Source: Enteractinococcus helveticum (GTDB taxonomy: Bacteria; Actinomycetota; Actinomycetes; Actinomycetales; Micrococcaceae). From it: 64,000 bases of DNA. A program made the position numbers and the translations under genes. The stretch lies in the NCBI RefSeq assembly GCF_020742345.1, contig NZ_DYXC01000072.1, forward strand, positions 62,001 to 126,000, in the 5' to 3' direction. This document shows positions 8,746 to 18,387 of the stretch, one piece after another. Every line of letters begins with the position of its first letter. The stretch's first letter is position 1. The notes beneath the pieces are model-generated. The model was not told where the DNA came from and searched no databases. It saw only the letters and a program-made list of their open reading frames with translations.

Positions 8746-8769
8746 GCTGTACCTCGAATTTTTGTCGCA

Positions 8770-8789
8770 TCACCTTGTACATAAGGTGA
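8770..8789 (-). other. Small hairpin in permease leader
   Basis: A perfect 7-bp inverted repeat (TCACCTT and AAGGTGA) around a 6-base loop, directly upstream of the DppB-type start. It could limit ribosome loading or protect the downstream transcript end; no direct evidence. Confidence 0.35.
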
Positions 8790-8810
8790 CCTAGAAGTTG
8801 TAAACCAAAG

Positions 8811-8843
8811 CCTGTGACCGCCGAAGTCTTCGGCGGTCACAGG
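8811..8843 (-). terminator. Strong intercistronic hairpin after the binding-protein gene
   Basis: A perfect 15-bp inverted repeat with a 3-base loop lies between the stop of the substrate-binding gene and the first permease. On the transcribed strand the following bases are T-rich but not a true T-tract. This is the usual layout for a partial terminator or 3-prime stabiliser that gives excess binding protein over permease. Confidence 0.75.
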
Positions 8844-8882
8844 GATGATTCAATCGTTGTAAATTATAGTGTCACTACTGAA

Positions 8883-10502
8883 TTATTTGGTGACAAGGTG
8901 GTAATCTGGCTGGTTTTGCCAGTTAACCTGCACACCTTCGATTCCTTGAGCTGCGATGGCGATAGCATCCCGGTTCCACAGAGGAATGGCAGGCAGATCT
9001 TCCATCAGGATGGCCTGCGCTGCTGCAAGGTGCTCTGCGCGGGTAGCTTCGTCTTCAGCGGCAGCTGCTTGGCGCAGTAGCTGATCGAAATCAGGGTTGG
9101 AGTAATCGCCGTCGTTAGCGCCTGCTCCGGTTCCAAAGATTGGGCCCAGGTAGTTGTAAACCGATGGGTAATCAGGCTGCCAGCCGGTACGGAAGGCAGT
9201 ATCCAGTTCACGGTTGGTGATGAGCTCACGGAATTCGGCGAAGGCGGCAAACGGATTTGGTTCAGCTTCAATTTCGAGGTTTTCACGAATCTGGTTGGTG
9301 ACTGCTTCCACCCATTCACGGTTGCCGGCACCGTCAGCGTTATATGACAGTTGGAACGAACCGGTAAATTCGCTGATTTCATCGGCTTGTGCCCACAGAT
9401 CTTTGGCTTCTTCAGCATTGAACTCCAGTACTTCTGCACCTTCAATGTTTTCGGTGAAGTCTGGCATCAGCGGGCTAGAGAAATCCGTGGAGGGAGTGTA
9501 AGTGTCATCGAAAATGGTGGAAGTGATGGCCTCACGATCAATGGCCATGGAAATGGCCTGACGACGGAGCTGGCCTTCTTCATCTTCACCAAAGTGTTCC
9601 ATGCTGCTTGGAATGGTGATGGTCCCGTTGACCGAGCCGGGTTCAGTGAACGCCTGGATGCTCTCATCATCTTGGAAGGTTGAGACAGCAGATGGTGGGA
9701 CCTGGTCCATGATGTCCAAAACGCCAGACTGGACATCGGTGTAGGCAGCATCTGGGTCAGTGTAAAACTTGAAGGTTAGGCCGTCATTTTCTGGAGTGCG
9801 GTTGCCTTCGTAATCCGGGTTGGTTGACAAGACAGCCTCGACGTCGTGGTTCCATTCATCCAGGACATAGGGGCCATTAGAAACCGGTTTTTCGCCGAAG
9901 GCTTCCATATCTTCAAAAGCAACTTCTGGCAGTGGGAAATATGCGGAGTAGCCAAGTCGGTCGGGGAAGTCTGCTGCCGCCTCCTTGAGGGTGACTTCAA
10001 ACGTTAGGTCATCGATAACTTCCAGCCCGCTCAGGGTTTCACCGTCCGTGCTGTTGCCCTCGTCATCGGTGCCTTCAATTGCGTTGAAGAAATATGCGTT
10101 GAGCTGGGCGTTGTCTGGGTTCGCGCCGTAGTTCCAGGCATCAACAAACGAATTTGCCGTGACAGGAGTGCCGTCTGAGAAGGTCCAGCCGTCATTGAGC
10201 TTGATGGTCCAGGTCAAATTGTCTTCAGATTCGATTGACTCAGCGACCTCAAGCTCGGTGGAGCCATCGGTAGCATACGACACGAGGCCGGCAAAGATCG
10301 CATCGACGATGTGTCCGCCACCGACTTCGTTCGTGTTCGTTGGGATCAGCGGGTTTTGTGGTTCGGTGCCATGGGCGTTGATGATCATGTCGCCTTCGGC
10401 TGTGCCGCTGTCGGCATCATCTCCTCCGCCGCCACAAGCCGTCAATGCCAGGGCTGCTACTGAAAGCGCTGCAACGTATTTGAGTATCCGTTTGGGTTGC
10501 AT
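8883..10502 (-). CDS. Peptide ABC transporter substrate-binding lipoprotein (SBP family 5)
   Basis: Extracellular lipoprotein of about 539 residues that captures peptides for the importer. A short basic start and hydrophobic signal precede the lipobox LTAC, with the lipidated Cys at 23, followed by a Gly/Asp-rich linker. The family-5 fold is recognised from LTWTIKLNDGWTFSDGTPVTANSFVDAW, quoted here only as scattered motifs (WTFSDGTP, ADSVVD-like helix) and the closing IPLWNRDA. The start chosen is ATG at 10502, 8 bases after GGAG; the frame stays open to 10562, but that would add a non-signal extension. It is first in the operon. Confidence 0.93.
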   Translation of the reverse strand: MQPKRILKYVAALSVAALALTACGGGGDDADSGTAEGDMIINAHGTEPQNPLIPTNTNEVGGGHIVDAIFAGLVSYATDGSTELEVAESIESEDNLTWTIKLNDGWTFSDGTPVTANSFVDAWNYGANPDNAQLNAYFFNAIEGTDDEGNSTDGETLSGLEVIDDLTFEVTLKEAAADFPDRLGYSAYFPLPEVAFEDMEAFGEKPVSNGPYVLDEWNHDVEAVLSTNPDYEGNRTPENDGLTFKFYTDPDAAYTDVQSGVLDIMDQVPPSAVSTFQDDESIQAFTEPGSVNGTITIPSSMEHFGEDEEGQLRRQAISMAIDREAITSTIFDDTYTPSTDFSSPLMPDFTENIEGAEVLEFNAEEAKDLWAQADEISEFTGSFQLSYNADGAGNREWVEAVTNQIRENLEIEAEPNPFAAFAEFRELITNRELDTAFRTGWQPDYPSVYNYLGPIFGTGAGANDGDYSNPDFDQLLRQAAAAEDEATRAEHLAAAQAILMEDLPAIPLWNRDAIAIAAQGIEGVQVNWQNQPDYHLVTK

Positions 10503-10571
10503 ACGGGATCTCCGTTCAAGGGTAAATGCAAGCAATTGATATTGCGTTAGGTTTTGTCTCAACGCAAACCA

Positions 10572-10606
10572 TGATTCACATTACTGGAAAGCAAGGTGAT
10601 TCACAT
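10572..10606 (-). repeat. 10-bp direct repeat in the oligopeptide operon leader
   Basis: TGATTCACAT occurs at 10572-10581 and 10597-10606, 25 bp apart, upstream of the binding-protein gene and downstream of a possible promoter. Two same-facing copies about 2.4 helical turns apart could be an operator. Function unknown. Confidence 0.35.
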
Positions 10607-10611
10607 CTCAG

Positions 10612-10639
10612 AGTTTACGCCACAATGAACAAATTGTAA
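10612..10639 (-). promoter_or_regulatory. Possible promoter of the oligopeptide ABC operon
   Basis: Read on the minus strand, TTACAA (10634-10639) and TAAACT (10612-10617) are 16 bases apart. It would give a leader of about 100 bases containing the direct repeat. The match is modest, so this is a candidate only. Nothing else is evident in the 248-base gap from 10503 to 10750. Confidence 0.3.
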
Positions 10640-10750
10640 GCATTATGGGCATTCAGTGAAGCAGAAGCGAATAGAATCCTTAATTAAGATGTCATCTACG
10701 CGTAACTGAACGTATCGTGTATCTTCATATGGCCAGAGAATTCGAGAAGA

Positions 10751-11500
10751 TTAGAGCACTGGATCAGGTTCCGAAAGTTTTTCTACGGGCCAATCGCGCG
10801 ACACGGTAGCATCAGGGTTTTTTCGGCGCAAAAACTGTTCGAAACTGGCTGCCTGAGCCGCTTTCCACCGAATCTGTTGATCGAAAATCGTCTCGAGCGG
10901 GGCATCCAATTGCCCGGGATATTTGGCGACGATTGCTTGTGCAACTTGGACGGCAGCTACCGAGTCCGCCAAGGAGGTATGAGCTTGATCAAGCGTCACA
11001 TCGTAGAATTCGCTGACTGCTTCGAGGGTGCGTTTGCCTTTGCGGTACGTGTCGACGTGTTTATCCAAGATATAGGGGTCAACGATGCCGACCGCGGCGA
11101 AATCGCCCATGTCGCGTCGCGCCATTTCCGCACTGAGCACAGTGAAATCGTAGACCCCGTTGTAGGCAATGATAGGAACGCGCTGATACATAAAATCCTG
11201 AAGGGTCGCAACGATTTCCCCTAGTCCTGTGGTGGCGTCCATACCGTGCTCACGAGCGTAGTCAGTGCTAATGCCGTGGACAGCAGCGGCTTCCGCGGGA
11301 ATTTCCACTCCGGGATTTACCAGCCACTCGGAATGAGCTCGCACATTGCCTGCAGGATCCAGCAACACGATGGAGGCCGTGACGATGCGCGCAGTATGCG
11401 GATTCTTCCCGGTGGTTTCTAGATCAAACCCCAGCAATGTCCCGGTATGCCAGGGTTCATCTGGCCCAGGGATGGATAATATGCTTGCCGCAGTCGTCAT
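10751..11500 (-). CDS. DEDDh-type 3'-5' exonuclease (DnaQ-like)
   Basis: Exonuclease of 249 residues related to the proofreading subunit of DNA polymerase III. Exo I is FDLETTG (about residues 25-31) with the metal-binding Asp and Glu. Exo II is around IIAYNGVYDF (about 113-122). Exo III is HTSLADS (about 178-184) with the general-base His and last Asp, so all catalytic residues are present. It lacks polymerase-subunit regions. It is divergent from adnA across only about 100 bases, which fits a repair or DNA-turnover role. Confidence 0.88.
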   Translation of the reverse strand: MTTAASILSIPGPDEPWHTGTLLGFDLETTGKNPHTARIVTASIVLLDPAGNVRAHSEWLVNPGVEIPAEAAAVHGISTDYAREHGMDATTGLGEIVATLQDFMYQRVPIIAYNGVYDFTVLSAEMARRDMGDFAAVGIVDPYILDKHVDTYRKGKRTLEAVSEFYDVTLDQAHTSLADSVAAVQVAQAIVAKYPGQLDAPLETIFDQQIRWKAAQAASFEQFLRRKNPDATVSRDWPVEKLSEPDPVL

Positions 11501-11559
11501 GCTTCCAAAATACCTGCTTGCACGTCAGAACTGAACTGTCTGGGGATTGCCAGCCGACG

Positions 11560-11568
11560 TGTGGATAA
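11560..11568 (-). promoter_or_regulatory. Perfect DnaA-box nonamer upstream of adnA
   Basis: TGTGGATAA is the reverse complement of the DnaA consensus TTATCCACA (9 of 9). It lies in the exonuclease/adnA intergenic region. A single box is weak evidence: about 0.5 perfect copies are expected by chance in 64 kb. Confidence 0.35.
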
Positions 11569-11599
11569 GGTTGACCCCTTCGGTAAGAAAAGTGGTTCA

Positions 11600-14500
11600 A
11601 TGGAAGCCATGGTGTCAACTCCGCGACTGCTTCGGCCTCGAAACCTCTACCGTCCCGCCCCAATACTCGACGCTGTCCAGCAGGAAGTCGTCCACCAACC
11701 CACCGGGCACGGCCCGATGATGGTACTGGGTGGGCCGGGCACCGGAAAAACCACCACGGCAGTTGAATACGCTGTCTCAAAGATCACCTCGGGTGTTGCT
11801 ACCAACGAGGTCTTGTTCTTGACGAATACTCGTACCGGTGCGGCACAGCTTCGCGACTATCTCACGGCACGTCTGAACTACGAATCAGTTGATTCACGTG
11901 CTGAGACACCGGTACGCTCATTTTCCTCATATGCTTTTGACCTGATCCACAGGATCCGAGAAGCAGAAGGTGCCACTCCGCGCCTGCTGGCCGGTGCCGA
12001 ACAGGACCGGCTGATTGCGGAACTGATCGAAGGCTACGTCACAGATCCACAGCTGACTATCGAATGGCCAGACAGTTTGAAACAGGCCGTGGGTCTTCGT
12101 GGATTGCGCCACGAACTACGCGAACTGATCGACCGATGTGCTGAATACGGTATAGAACCCGGAGACCTCGAAGTACTTGGCCGCACAAAGGGGCGTGCTG
12201 AATGGGTTGCTGCAGCAACCATCTTGCAAGACTATCGCGATGTATTGGACCTATCCGGAGCTGACGCCTATGACCCCTCGGGGTTGATCACCGCAGCGGT
12301 CAAGCTGTGGGAAACTCACCCCGATTTCGCGGCTACGGAAATACAGCGCATCAAACACATCATCATCGATGACTTTCAAGATGCCACCCCGGCCATCCAT
12401 CGGCTCATCCAACGTATTGGAGCCAACCGGGATATCATCATCACCGTCAACCCAGACACCACCGTCCAAGGATTCCGCGGTGCCCGCCCACAAGCCCTAG
12501 TGAATTGGCCCGAGGTCTTAGCCCCTGATGCCACCACCGTGACCTTAGAAAACGGATACCGTCTCGGTTCATCACTGCACGGCGCCTATCAGCGCACTGT
12601 GGGCCGAATCCCCGCCATTGGTGGTCTGCCGGATGCCCGATCACATCTCAGCGCGGCAGCTCATGACGACGCCGTCGCAGTTCACCGATTGGCGTCACCG
12701 GTTCAAGAACACTTATTTATCGTCCAACAGATCTTGGAATTGCACCACCGACACGGAGTTGCTTTTGAAGACGTGGCAGTTCTTGCCCGCACCTCTGCCA
12801 AAGTTGCTGAGGTCGCCACCGCCCTTGAAACCGAAGCGATTCCAGTAGTCCGGTCGATTTCCGAAGTCATGCTCAACCAGCAACCCGCCGCAGCGCCCTT
12901 ACTCGTGCTCACCGCAGCAGCGGATGCCGTTGCCCATGGCGGGGCAGATACCGCCACCGGACTAGAACCCGCAGACTTACACTGGTTGATCACCGGACGC
13001 TATGGCACATCGACACCGGTGGAGCTGCGCAACCTGCGTCGTCGTCTTCTGGCAGTGGAACGCGAGGCAGGCGGCACCCGTGATTCCACACATCTACTTG
13101 ATCTGTTGGTATCCGATACTGATCGGGCCGTCGAACTTCTTGGACTAGAGGCAGATCAGCGCATGCCGCGGTATGCAGCCGGGGCAGTGCGCATCGGACG
13201 CATGCTGGCTGCCATGGTTAAAGCAACTGTTGAAGAGCAGGCTTCTGCTGAAATGGTGTTGTGGGCAGGGTGGGAGACTGCCCTACCAGATGTCGGAGAG
13301 GTGTGGGAACAGCAGGCACTATCTGATGATCCAAACGCATCCGTTCGGGCGAACCGCGACCTTGATACGGCCGTAGCGCTCTTTGAAGCAGCTGAACGAT
13401 ATGTCGTGCAGTTCCCGGGACAAACCGCACTTGGTTTCACTCAGTATTTAGCAGAACAAGATCTGCCTATGGATACCCTCTCGGCGCGTGCCGGGCAGTC
13501 CGGTGTTGCTGTTCTGACCCCATCGACAGCCGCGGGACGTGAGTGGGACACCGTGTTTATCGTTGGAGTTCAAGAAGGCATTTGGCCAAATACGCGATTG
13601 CGCGGACAGCTATTGCATACCCAAGAGCTTGTCGAAGAAGTCACTGGCACCGCCGGACAACAGCCGATTAACGAGCGCATCGCTCAGGTGCGTCACGATG
13701 AGCTGCGTACTTTTGCGGCGGCAATATCACGAGCCTCCCGTCGATTGATTGGTACCGCTGTTGCTGACGCGGATCACCAGCCGTCGATGTTCATCGAACG
13801 TCTTGACCCGTGGAAACCCACCGACGATGAACCCGTACGTCCATACACAACGGTAACGACCCCACTCACGGCTGACGGCTTGGTTATCCATCTGCGCCGG
13901 ACTTTAGAAGAGACCGAACGAAACCTCCTGAACGCTACCAATCCTGTCGAGATAAAAACGCTGGAATCTCGTGGCGCTCAGGCAGCCAAAGCGCTCGCAG
14001 TACTAGCCGATGGTGGGATTGGCACCGCTGAACCAGGCCATTGGTGGGGACTAGTCGACCTATCAACGACCGCACCAATTCACGGTGTCGATGAACACGG
14101 TGTTCCCAACCGGGTGCGCCTGTCACCATCAACGGTAGAGACCGCTGTTGAATCTCCGTTGCAATGGTTCATCTATCAAATCTCCACCGCTGGAACCCAC
14201 CCTGCGGCAGCAACCGGAACCTTTATCCACGCGATCGCTGAGAAGTTCCCAGATGCCTCCGTGGCCGATATGTTTGCTGAACTCAAAGAAAAATTCCCTG
14301 TCCTTGCTGCCGAGGCTGGAATTGCCCCCGGCTGGGAATATGATGCCCTGTATGCTAAAGCGCAACGCACCTTGGAATATTACTATGAGTATGTCTCAGG
14401 TATGCGGGTAGGTTATCAGACCGGTCGGGGCAAGACCGCTGAATCCTTTGGCCCCCGCCAACTCGTTGACACCGAGCATCGTGTGACTGTGGAGATGGAC

Positions 14501-14929
14501 TTTGACCAGGTCCAGGTTCAACTCAACGGTATTATCGATCGGGTTGAAGTCGACGCACAGGGCCGCCCTTACGTCGTCGATCTGAAAACCGGTGCCTCCC
14601 AGGTCACGGGTGCTCGCCTGGCACGACTGCCGCAATTGGGTGTCTACCAGGCCATGGTCAAAGCTGGTGCGCTGCAAGATATCGTGCCAAGTCGTCAGCC
14701 GGCAGGTGCAGCGCTGGTTCAGCTTGGCACAACGAATAAGTCCGTCAATATTCAGCCCCAAGCCCCGTTAGATGACGGCATGACCTGGGCTGAACAGGAC
14801 ATTGCCGATGCAGCCCGCTGGGTGCAAGGGCCGTACTTCTATACAGTGCACGATGCTGATGACTGCAAGCTGACCACACTGTGCCCCATCTGTAAGGAAG
14901 GACAACAGGTAACCGAATGGCTGATCTAA
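11600..14929 (+). CDS. adnA: AdnA-like helicase-nuclease subunit
   Basis: Large subunit of the actinobacterial AdnAB motor-nuclease, which resects double-strand breaks for recombination. It has an N-terminal UvrD/Rep-type helicase with Walker A GGPGTGKT (about 44-51) and a C-terminal RecB/PD-(D/E)XK nuclease with GIIDRVEVD, VDLKTG and QLGVYQ. The helicase motif II reads DDFQD where active superfamily-1 motors have DEFQD, in line with AdnA being the lesser motor in mycobacteria. It precedes adnB with a 13-base overlap, the same order as Rv3202c-Rv3201c. The C-terminus carries Cys-x5-Cys-x2-Cys, but the usual Cys-Pro before the nuclease reads Ser-Pro. The start is uncertain: the frame opens at GTG 11561, with ATGs at 11600 and 11609. 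Confidence 0.88.
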   Translation: MEAMVSTPRLLRPRNLYRPAPILDAVQQEVVHQPTGHGPMMVLGGPGTGKTTTAVEYAVSKITSGVATNEVLFLTNTRTGAAQLRDYLTARLNYESVDSRAETPVRSFSSYAFDLIHRIREAEGATPRLLAGAEQDRLIAELIEGYVTDPQLTIEWPDSLKQAVGLRGLRHELRELIDRCAEYGIEPGDLEVLGRTKGRAEWVAAATILQDYRDVLDLSGADAYDPSGLITAAVKLWETHPDFAATEIQRIKHIIIDDFQDATPAIHRLIQRIGANRDIIITVNPDTTVQGFRGARPQALVNWPEVLAPDATTVTLENGYRLGSSLHGAYQRTVGRIPAIGGLPDARSHLSAAAHDDAVAVHRLASPVQEHLFIVQQILELHHRHGVAFEDVAVLARTSAKVAEVATALETEAIPVVRSISEVMLNQQPAAAPLLVLTAAADAVAHGGADTATGLEPADLHWLITGRYGTSTPVELRNLRRRLLAVEREAGGTRDSTHLLDLLVSDTDRAVELLGLEADQRMPRYAAGAVRIGRMLAAMVKATVEEQASAEMVLWAGWETALPDVGEVWEQQALSDDPNASVRANRDLDTAVALFEAAERYVVQFPGQTALGFTQYLAEQDLPMDTLSARAGQSGVAVLTPSTAAGREWDTVFIVGVQEGIWPNTRLRGQLLHTQELVEEVTGTAGQQPINERIAQVRHDELRTFAAAISRASRRLIGTAVADADHQPSMFIERLDPWKPTDDEPVRPYTTVTTPLTADGLVIHLRRTLEETERNLLNATNPVEIKTLESRGAQAAKALAVLADGGIGTAEPGHWWGLVDLSTTAPIHGVDEHGVPNRVRLSPSTVETAVESPLQWFIYQISTAGTHPAAATGTFIHAIAEKFPDASVADMFAELKEKFPVLAAEAGIAPGWEYDALYAKAQRTLEYYYEYVSGMRVGYQTGRGKTAESFGPRQLVDTEHRVTVEMDFDQVQVQLNGIIDRVEVDAQGRPYVVDLKTGASQVTGARLARLPQLGVYQAMVKAGALQDIVPSRQPAGAALVQLGTTNKSVNIQPQAPLDDGMTWAEQDIADAARWVQGPYFYTVHDADDCKLTTLCPICKEGQQVTEWLI

Positions 14930-17900
14930 CGTGGGGACATGCACCGCGCTATACCGCACGCGAGCTGACGGATCTGCTCGAGGACCACAAGCCCGCAGAC
15001 AAACGCCTGTACCCAACGGACGAGCAAACCGCGATCATTGAGGCTGGACCGGACCCGCTATTGGTTGTGGCGGGTGCAGGCTCTGGCAAGACGCATACGA
15101 TGACCGACCGAGTCATCTGGTTAATCGCCAACGGTTATGTTCGACCCGAAGAGGTGCTGGGGGTGACCTTCACCCGCAAAGCAGCCGGTGAACTGGAAAC
15201 TCGCATCAACACTGCCATTGAACGGTTGGCATCACGTGAAGACATTGAACTGGACTTCGACACCACCGACATCGGTCAAGCCACCGTGACCACGTACCAT
15301 TCCTATGCCAACACTTTGGTTGCCGACCATGGCCTACGCATCGGGGTCGAACCGGATTCTCGACTTATCGGGGAAGCCGAGACCCACCAGCTGATCACCG
15401 AAGTCGTTCGGGATCACGATGCCGATATTGACCTCTCGGATGTTGACTCTGAAGATTTAGCCACCAGTATTGCCGACGGCGTGCGTGACAGGCCATTGTC
15501 CTCAACGATAAAAGCAGTAGCCAAACTGGCCGGAGACTGCGCGGAACACCTTGTCGAACCAGGACAAGTCAAACAGGCTCTGGCAGAAATGTTCACTTTT
15601 GGGCAGGGACTGCCCGAAGGTAAATCCACTGCCAACACCAACTCGATCTTCACCAGCCTGAAGCTTCGTAGCAAAATCGCCGACATGGTCACCGATTACC
15701 TTGAACTCAAAAAGACCAATAATGTCATGGACTACGGTGATCTCGTGCGCTACGCAGCCTTGATCGCCACCCAGTTACCCGAAGTGCGAGCCATTGAGCG
15801 TGAAAAATATAGGATCGTTCTCCTCGACGAATTCCAAGACACCTCGCATGCCCAGCTCAAGCTGTTCTCATACCTGTTTGGCCGCGGTGACGGCACGCAA
15901 TCATCGCACTCGGTGACTGCAGTTGGTGACCCGAACCAATCGATTTATGGATTCCGTGGTGCATCAGCAGGCCAGCTATTTTCATTCGTTGAAGAATTTG
16001 GTGCCCAACAACTAGTCCTCACTACCGCATGGCGGAATAGCCAAGGAATCTTGGACATGGCTAACCATGTAGCGCAGCCACTACGTGAAGAAGCTGACGC
16101 CGGCCATGTTATCCCTGAACTCCAAGCCAGACCGGGGGCGGCAAGCGGAACTGTTGAGCTGAACTGGTTTAGCTCAGCTGATGAAGAAGCCAACCATCTG
16201 GCCAAGCGCATCCAAGAGCTCGACGTCGCCGACGGTACGACCACTGCTGCCATCTTATGCCGTACGAAAAAACAATTCGATCCCCTTATCGAAGCTCTCG
16301 AAGCCCGCAGCATCTCTTATGAGGTCGTTGGTCTCGCCGGACTCTTGACGATTCCCGAGGTCATCGAGATCGTTGCAATCCTGAAAGTCTTGGCTGAACC
16401 CCAAGAATCCGATGGTCTACTGCGATTGCTAACCAATGCTCGCTGGCGCATCGGTCCTGAGGACCTGTGGGTCCTGAATCAGTTCGCACGAACCCTGGAA
16501 TATCAGACGCGCAATGATCCATTGGATGCAGACACCTCAGCGCTTGAAGATATCGATCATCCCTCTATGGTCAGTGCCTTGCTGCGCTTACCCAAGGACA
16601 ATTGGGTCAGTAGCCGAGGCCAAACGTTCAGCGAAGATGGTTTCCAACGACTCCACGCAGTTCGGCTGTTGATCAGTGACCTGATGCGCCAAATTCATTT
16701 GCCCATCCCAACCCTGATTCGTCATATTGAAAACATCACGGGTCTAGGTGTTGAAGTCGGTGTTCGCCCCGGTCATCAGTCCGTTGAAGCACGACGCTAT
16801 TTGGATGAGTTTTTGCGCATCGCCGAAAGCTTCCAAGCCTCGGCGGACCAAACCCGGAGCTTGGACCTCATCACATTCCTCACGTGGCTTGAAACCGCGG
16901 CTGAAGAAGAAGACGGGCTGGACATGCCACCCGAACAGCCCAAGCCCGGGGCAGTGCAAATCATGACCATGCACGCTTCCAAGGGGTTGGAATGGGACGC
17001 CGTATTTGTTCCAGGGCTGACGCAAAATACTTTCCCCGGTAATAAAGTGGATCTGTGGACCAGCACCAGTCGAGGGGATCTGCCGTGGCCATTACGGGGA
17101 GACTGTGCCACCCTTCCGTCATGGGATCAACAATTTGCTGGTGACCGCCGCGAGTGGGCAGGACTATCCGGGGTTGACACACTCACAACGAAGATGGCCG
17201 ATGAGCTGTCCGAAACTCATGGCCGTGAGGTGCTGAGCCTCAAACAAAAAGTTCAGCGCCATGAGTTGGAAGAAGCACGTCGCCTTGCGTATGTGGCATT
17301 TACTCGTGCCAAAGATCTGTTGTGGGTCTCTGGTTCATATTGGGCGGGTACCTCGAGCCGTCCTCAAACCATGTCTGTCTTTTTGGAAGAGATGGTGGCC
17401 TACGACGAACATTATGGCCTGAATCAGAAAGCTCACTGGGCCGAAGAATTCCCGGAAGAAAACCCGCGTAGGGCTAAAGCCCTGGTAGCCCAGTGGCCTT
17501 TCGATCCGCTTGATGGGCCGGTGCATTTTCAAGTGGAGGCTCGCGACGACGGCAGACTTCCGGAACCAACACAAGCGTCCATCCAAGTGCATCGAAGCCA
17601 TCCACGAAGGCAAGTTCTGACTCGTGCCGCGCAGCGTGTTCGGCATGCCACCGGGGAGCCCATCCAGCTCGACAACGATCTAGCTCAACGCATTGATTGG
17701 GTGTTGGACCGTGCCAATATGCCGGTCACCCATGACGTCCCGATGCCAGAACACATTTCTACCAGCCGCTTTGTTGAACTGGCACATAATCCAGATGCGG
17801 TGGCCCGTCAGATTCGTCGACCCATGCCGCAGCGTCCGACTGCTGCTGCACGAGAAGGTACACTGGTACACGAATGGATCGAGCACTTCTACACCAAGAA

Positions 17901-18387
17901 CCGGCCGGGGCTGACGCCGATGCTGGACATTGAAGATACCGAAATCCTAGTGGATGCAGAATGGGATGAAGTCACCGGTCTTGCTGAGCTACGCGAAAAA
18001 TTCGAAGCCTCAGGTTGGGCGGAAAAAACACCGGTCATGATTGAAGCCGCGGTGGAAACGTCTGTTGCTGGGCTGACGCTGCGCGGGCGTATTGACGCAG
18101 TGTTCCGTCACGGGGGAGACCCAAATATCGAATTTGATCCTGAAGCGCAGTGGGAGCTGGTGGATTGGAAGACAGGGCGTGTACCAAGCGATGCAGAAAT
18201 GCCTCACCGTAGCCTCCAGCTGGCAATCTACCGGCTTGCGTGGTCACGTCTGTATGGCATCCCCCTGGAGAATATCACTGGAAAATTTGTGTACCTAGCT
18301 CACGGAATTGAAAAGACGCCGCAAGATTTTGCGAGTGCAGCCCAACTGGAGAAATTACTCGCCGCAGCATTTGGCGACGAAGACTAA
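14917..18387 (+). CDS. adnB: AdnB-like helicase-nuclease subunit
   Basis: Partner of AdnA, 1156 residues. The superfamily-1A helicase is intact: Walker A GAGSGKT (about 53-59), motif Ia TFTRKAAGEL, motif II LLDEFQDTSHAQ, motif III GDPNQSIYGFRGA, motif V MTMHASKGLEWD and motif VI VAFTRAK. The C-terminal nuclease shows GRIDAVF, LVDWKTG and QLAIYRLAW, the RecB-family active-site motifs. This subunit should provide the main DNA-translocating activity. It overlaps adnA by 13 bases, implying coupled translation, and ends in a 4-base tail-to-tail overlap with the phosphotransferase gene. Confidence 0.93.
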   Translation: MADLTWGHAPRYTARELTDLLEDHKPADKRLYPTDEQTAIIEAGPDPLLVVAGAGSGKTHTMTDRVIWLIANGYVRPEEVLGVTFTRKAAGELETRINTAIERLASREDIELDFDTTDIGQATVTTYHSYANTLVADHGLRIGVEPDSRLIGEAETHQLITEVVRDHDADIDLSDVDSEDLATSIADGVRDRPLSSTIKAVAKLAGDCAEHLVEPGQVKQALAEMFTFGQGLPEGKSTANTNSIFTSLKLRSKIADMVTDYLELKKTNNVMDYGDLVRYAALIATQLPEVRAIEREKYRIVLLDEFQDTSHAQLKLFSYLFGRGDGTQSSHSVTAVGDPNQSIYGFRGASAGQLFSFVEEFGAQQLVLTTAWRNSQGILDMANHVAQPLREEADAGHVIPELQARPGAASGTVELNWFSSADEEANHLAKRIQELDVADGTTTAAILCRTKKQFDPLIEALEARSISYEVVGLAGLLTIPEVIEIVAILKVLAEPQESDGLLRLLTNARWRIGPEDLWVLNQFARTLEYQTRNDPLDADTSALEDIDHPSMVSALLRLPKDNWVSSRGQTFSEDGFQRLHAVRLLISDLMRQIHLPIPTLIRHIENITGLGVEVGVRPGHQSVEARRYLDEFLRIAESFQASADQTRSLDLITFLTWLETAAEEEDGLDMPPEQPKPGAVQIMTMHASKGLEWDAVFVPGLTQNTFPGNKVDLWTSTSRGDLPWPLRGDCATLPSWDQQFAGDRREWAGLSGVDTLTTKMADELSETHGREVLSLKQKVQRHELEEARRLAYVAFTRAKDLLWVSGSYWAGTSSRPQTMSVFLEEMVAYDEHYGLNQKAHWAEEFPEENPRRAKALVAQWPFDPLDGPVHFQVEARDDGRLPEPTQASIQVHRSHPRRQVLTRAAQRVRHATGEPIQLDNDLAQRIDWVLDRANMPVTHDVPMPEHISTSRFVELAHNPDAVARQIRRPMPQRPTAAAREGTLVHEWIEHFYTKNRPGLTPMLDIEDTEILVDAEWDEVTGLAELREKFEASGWAEKTPVMIEAAVETSVAGLTLRGRIDAVFRHGGDPNIEFDPEAQWELVDWKTGRVPSDAEMPHRSLQLAIYRLAWSRLYGIPLENITGKFVYLAHGIEKTPQDFASAAQLEKLLAAAFGDED

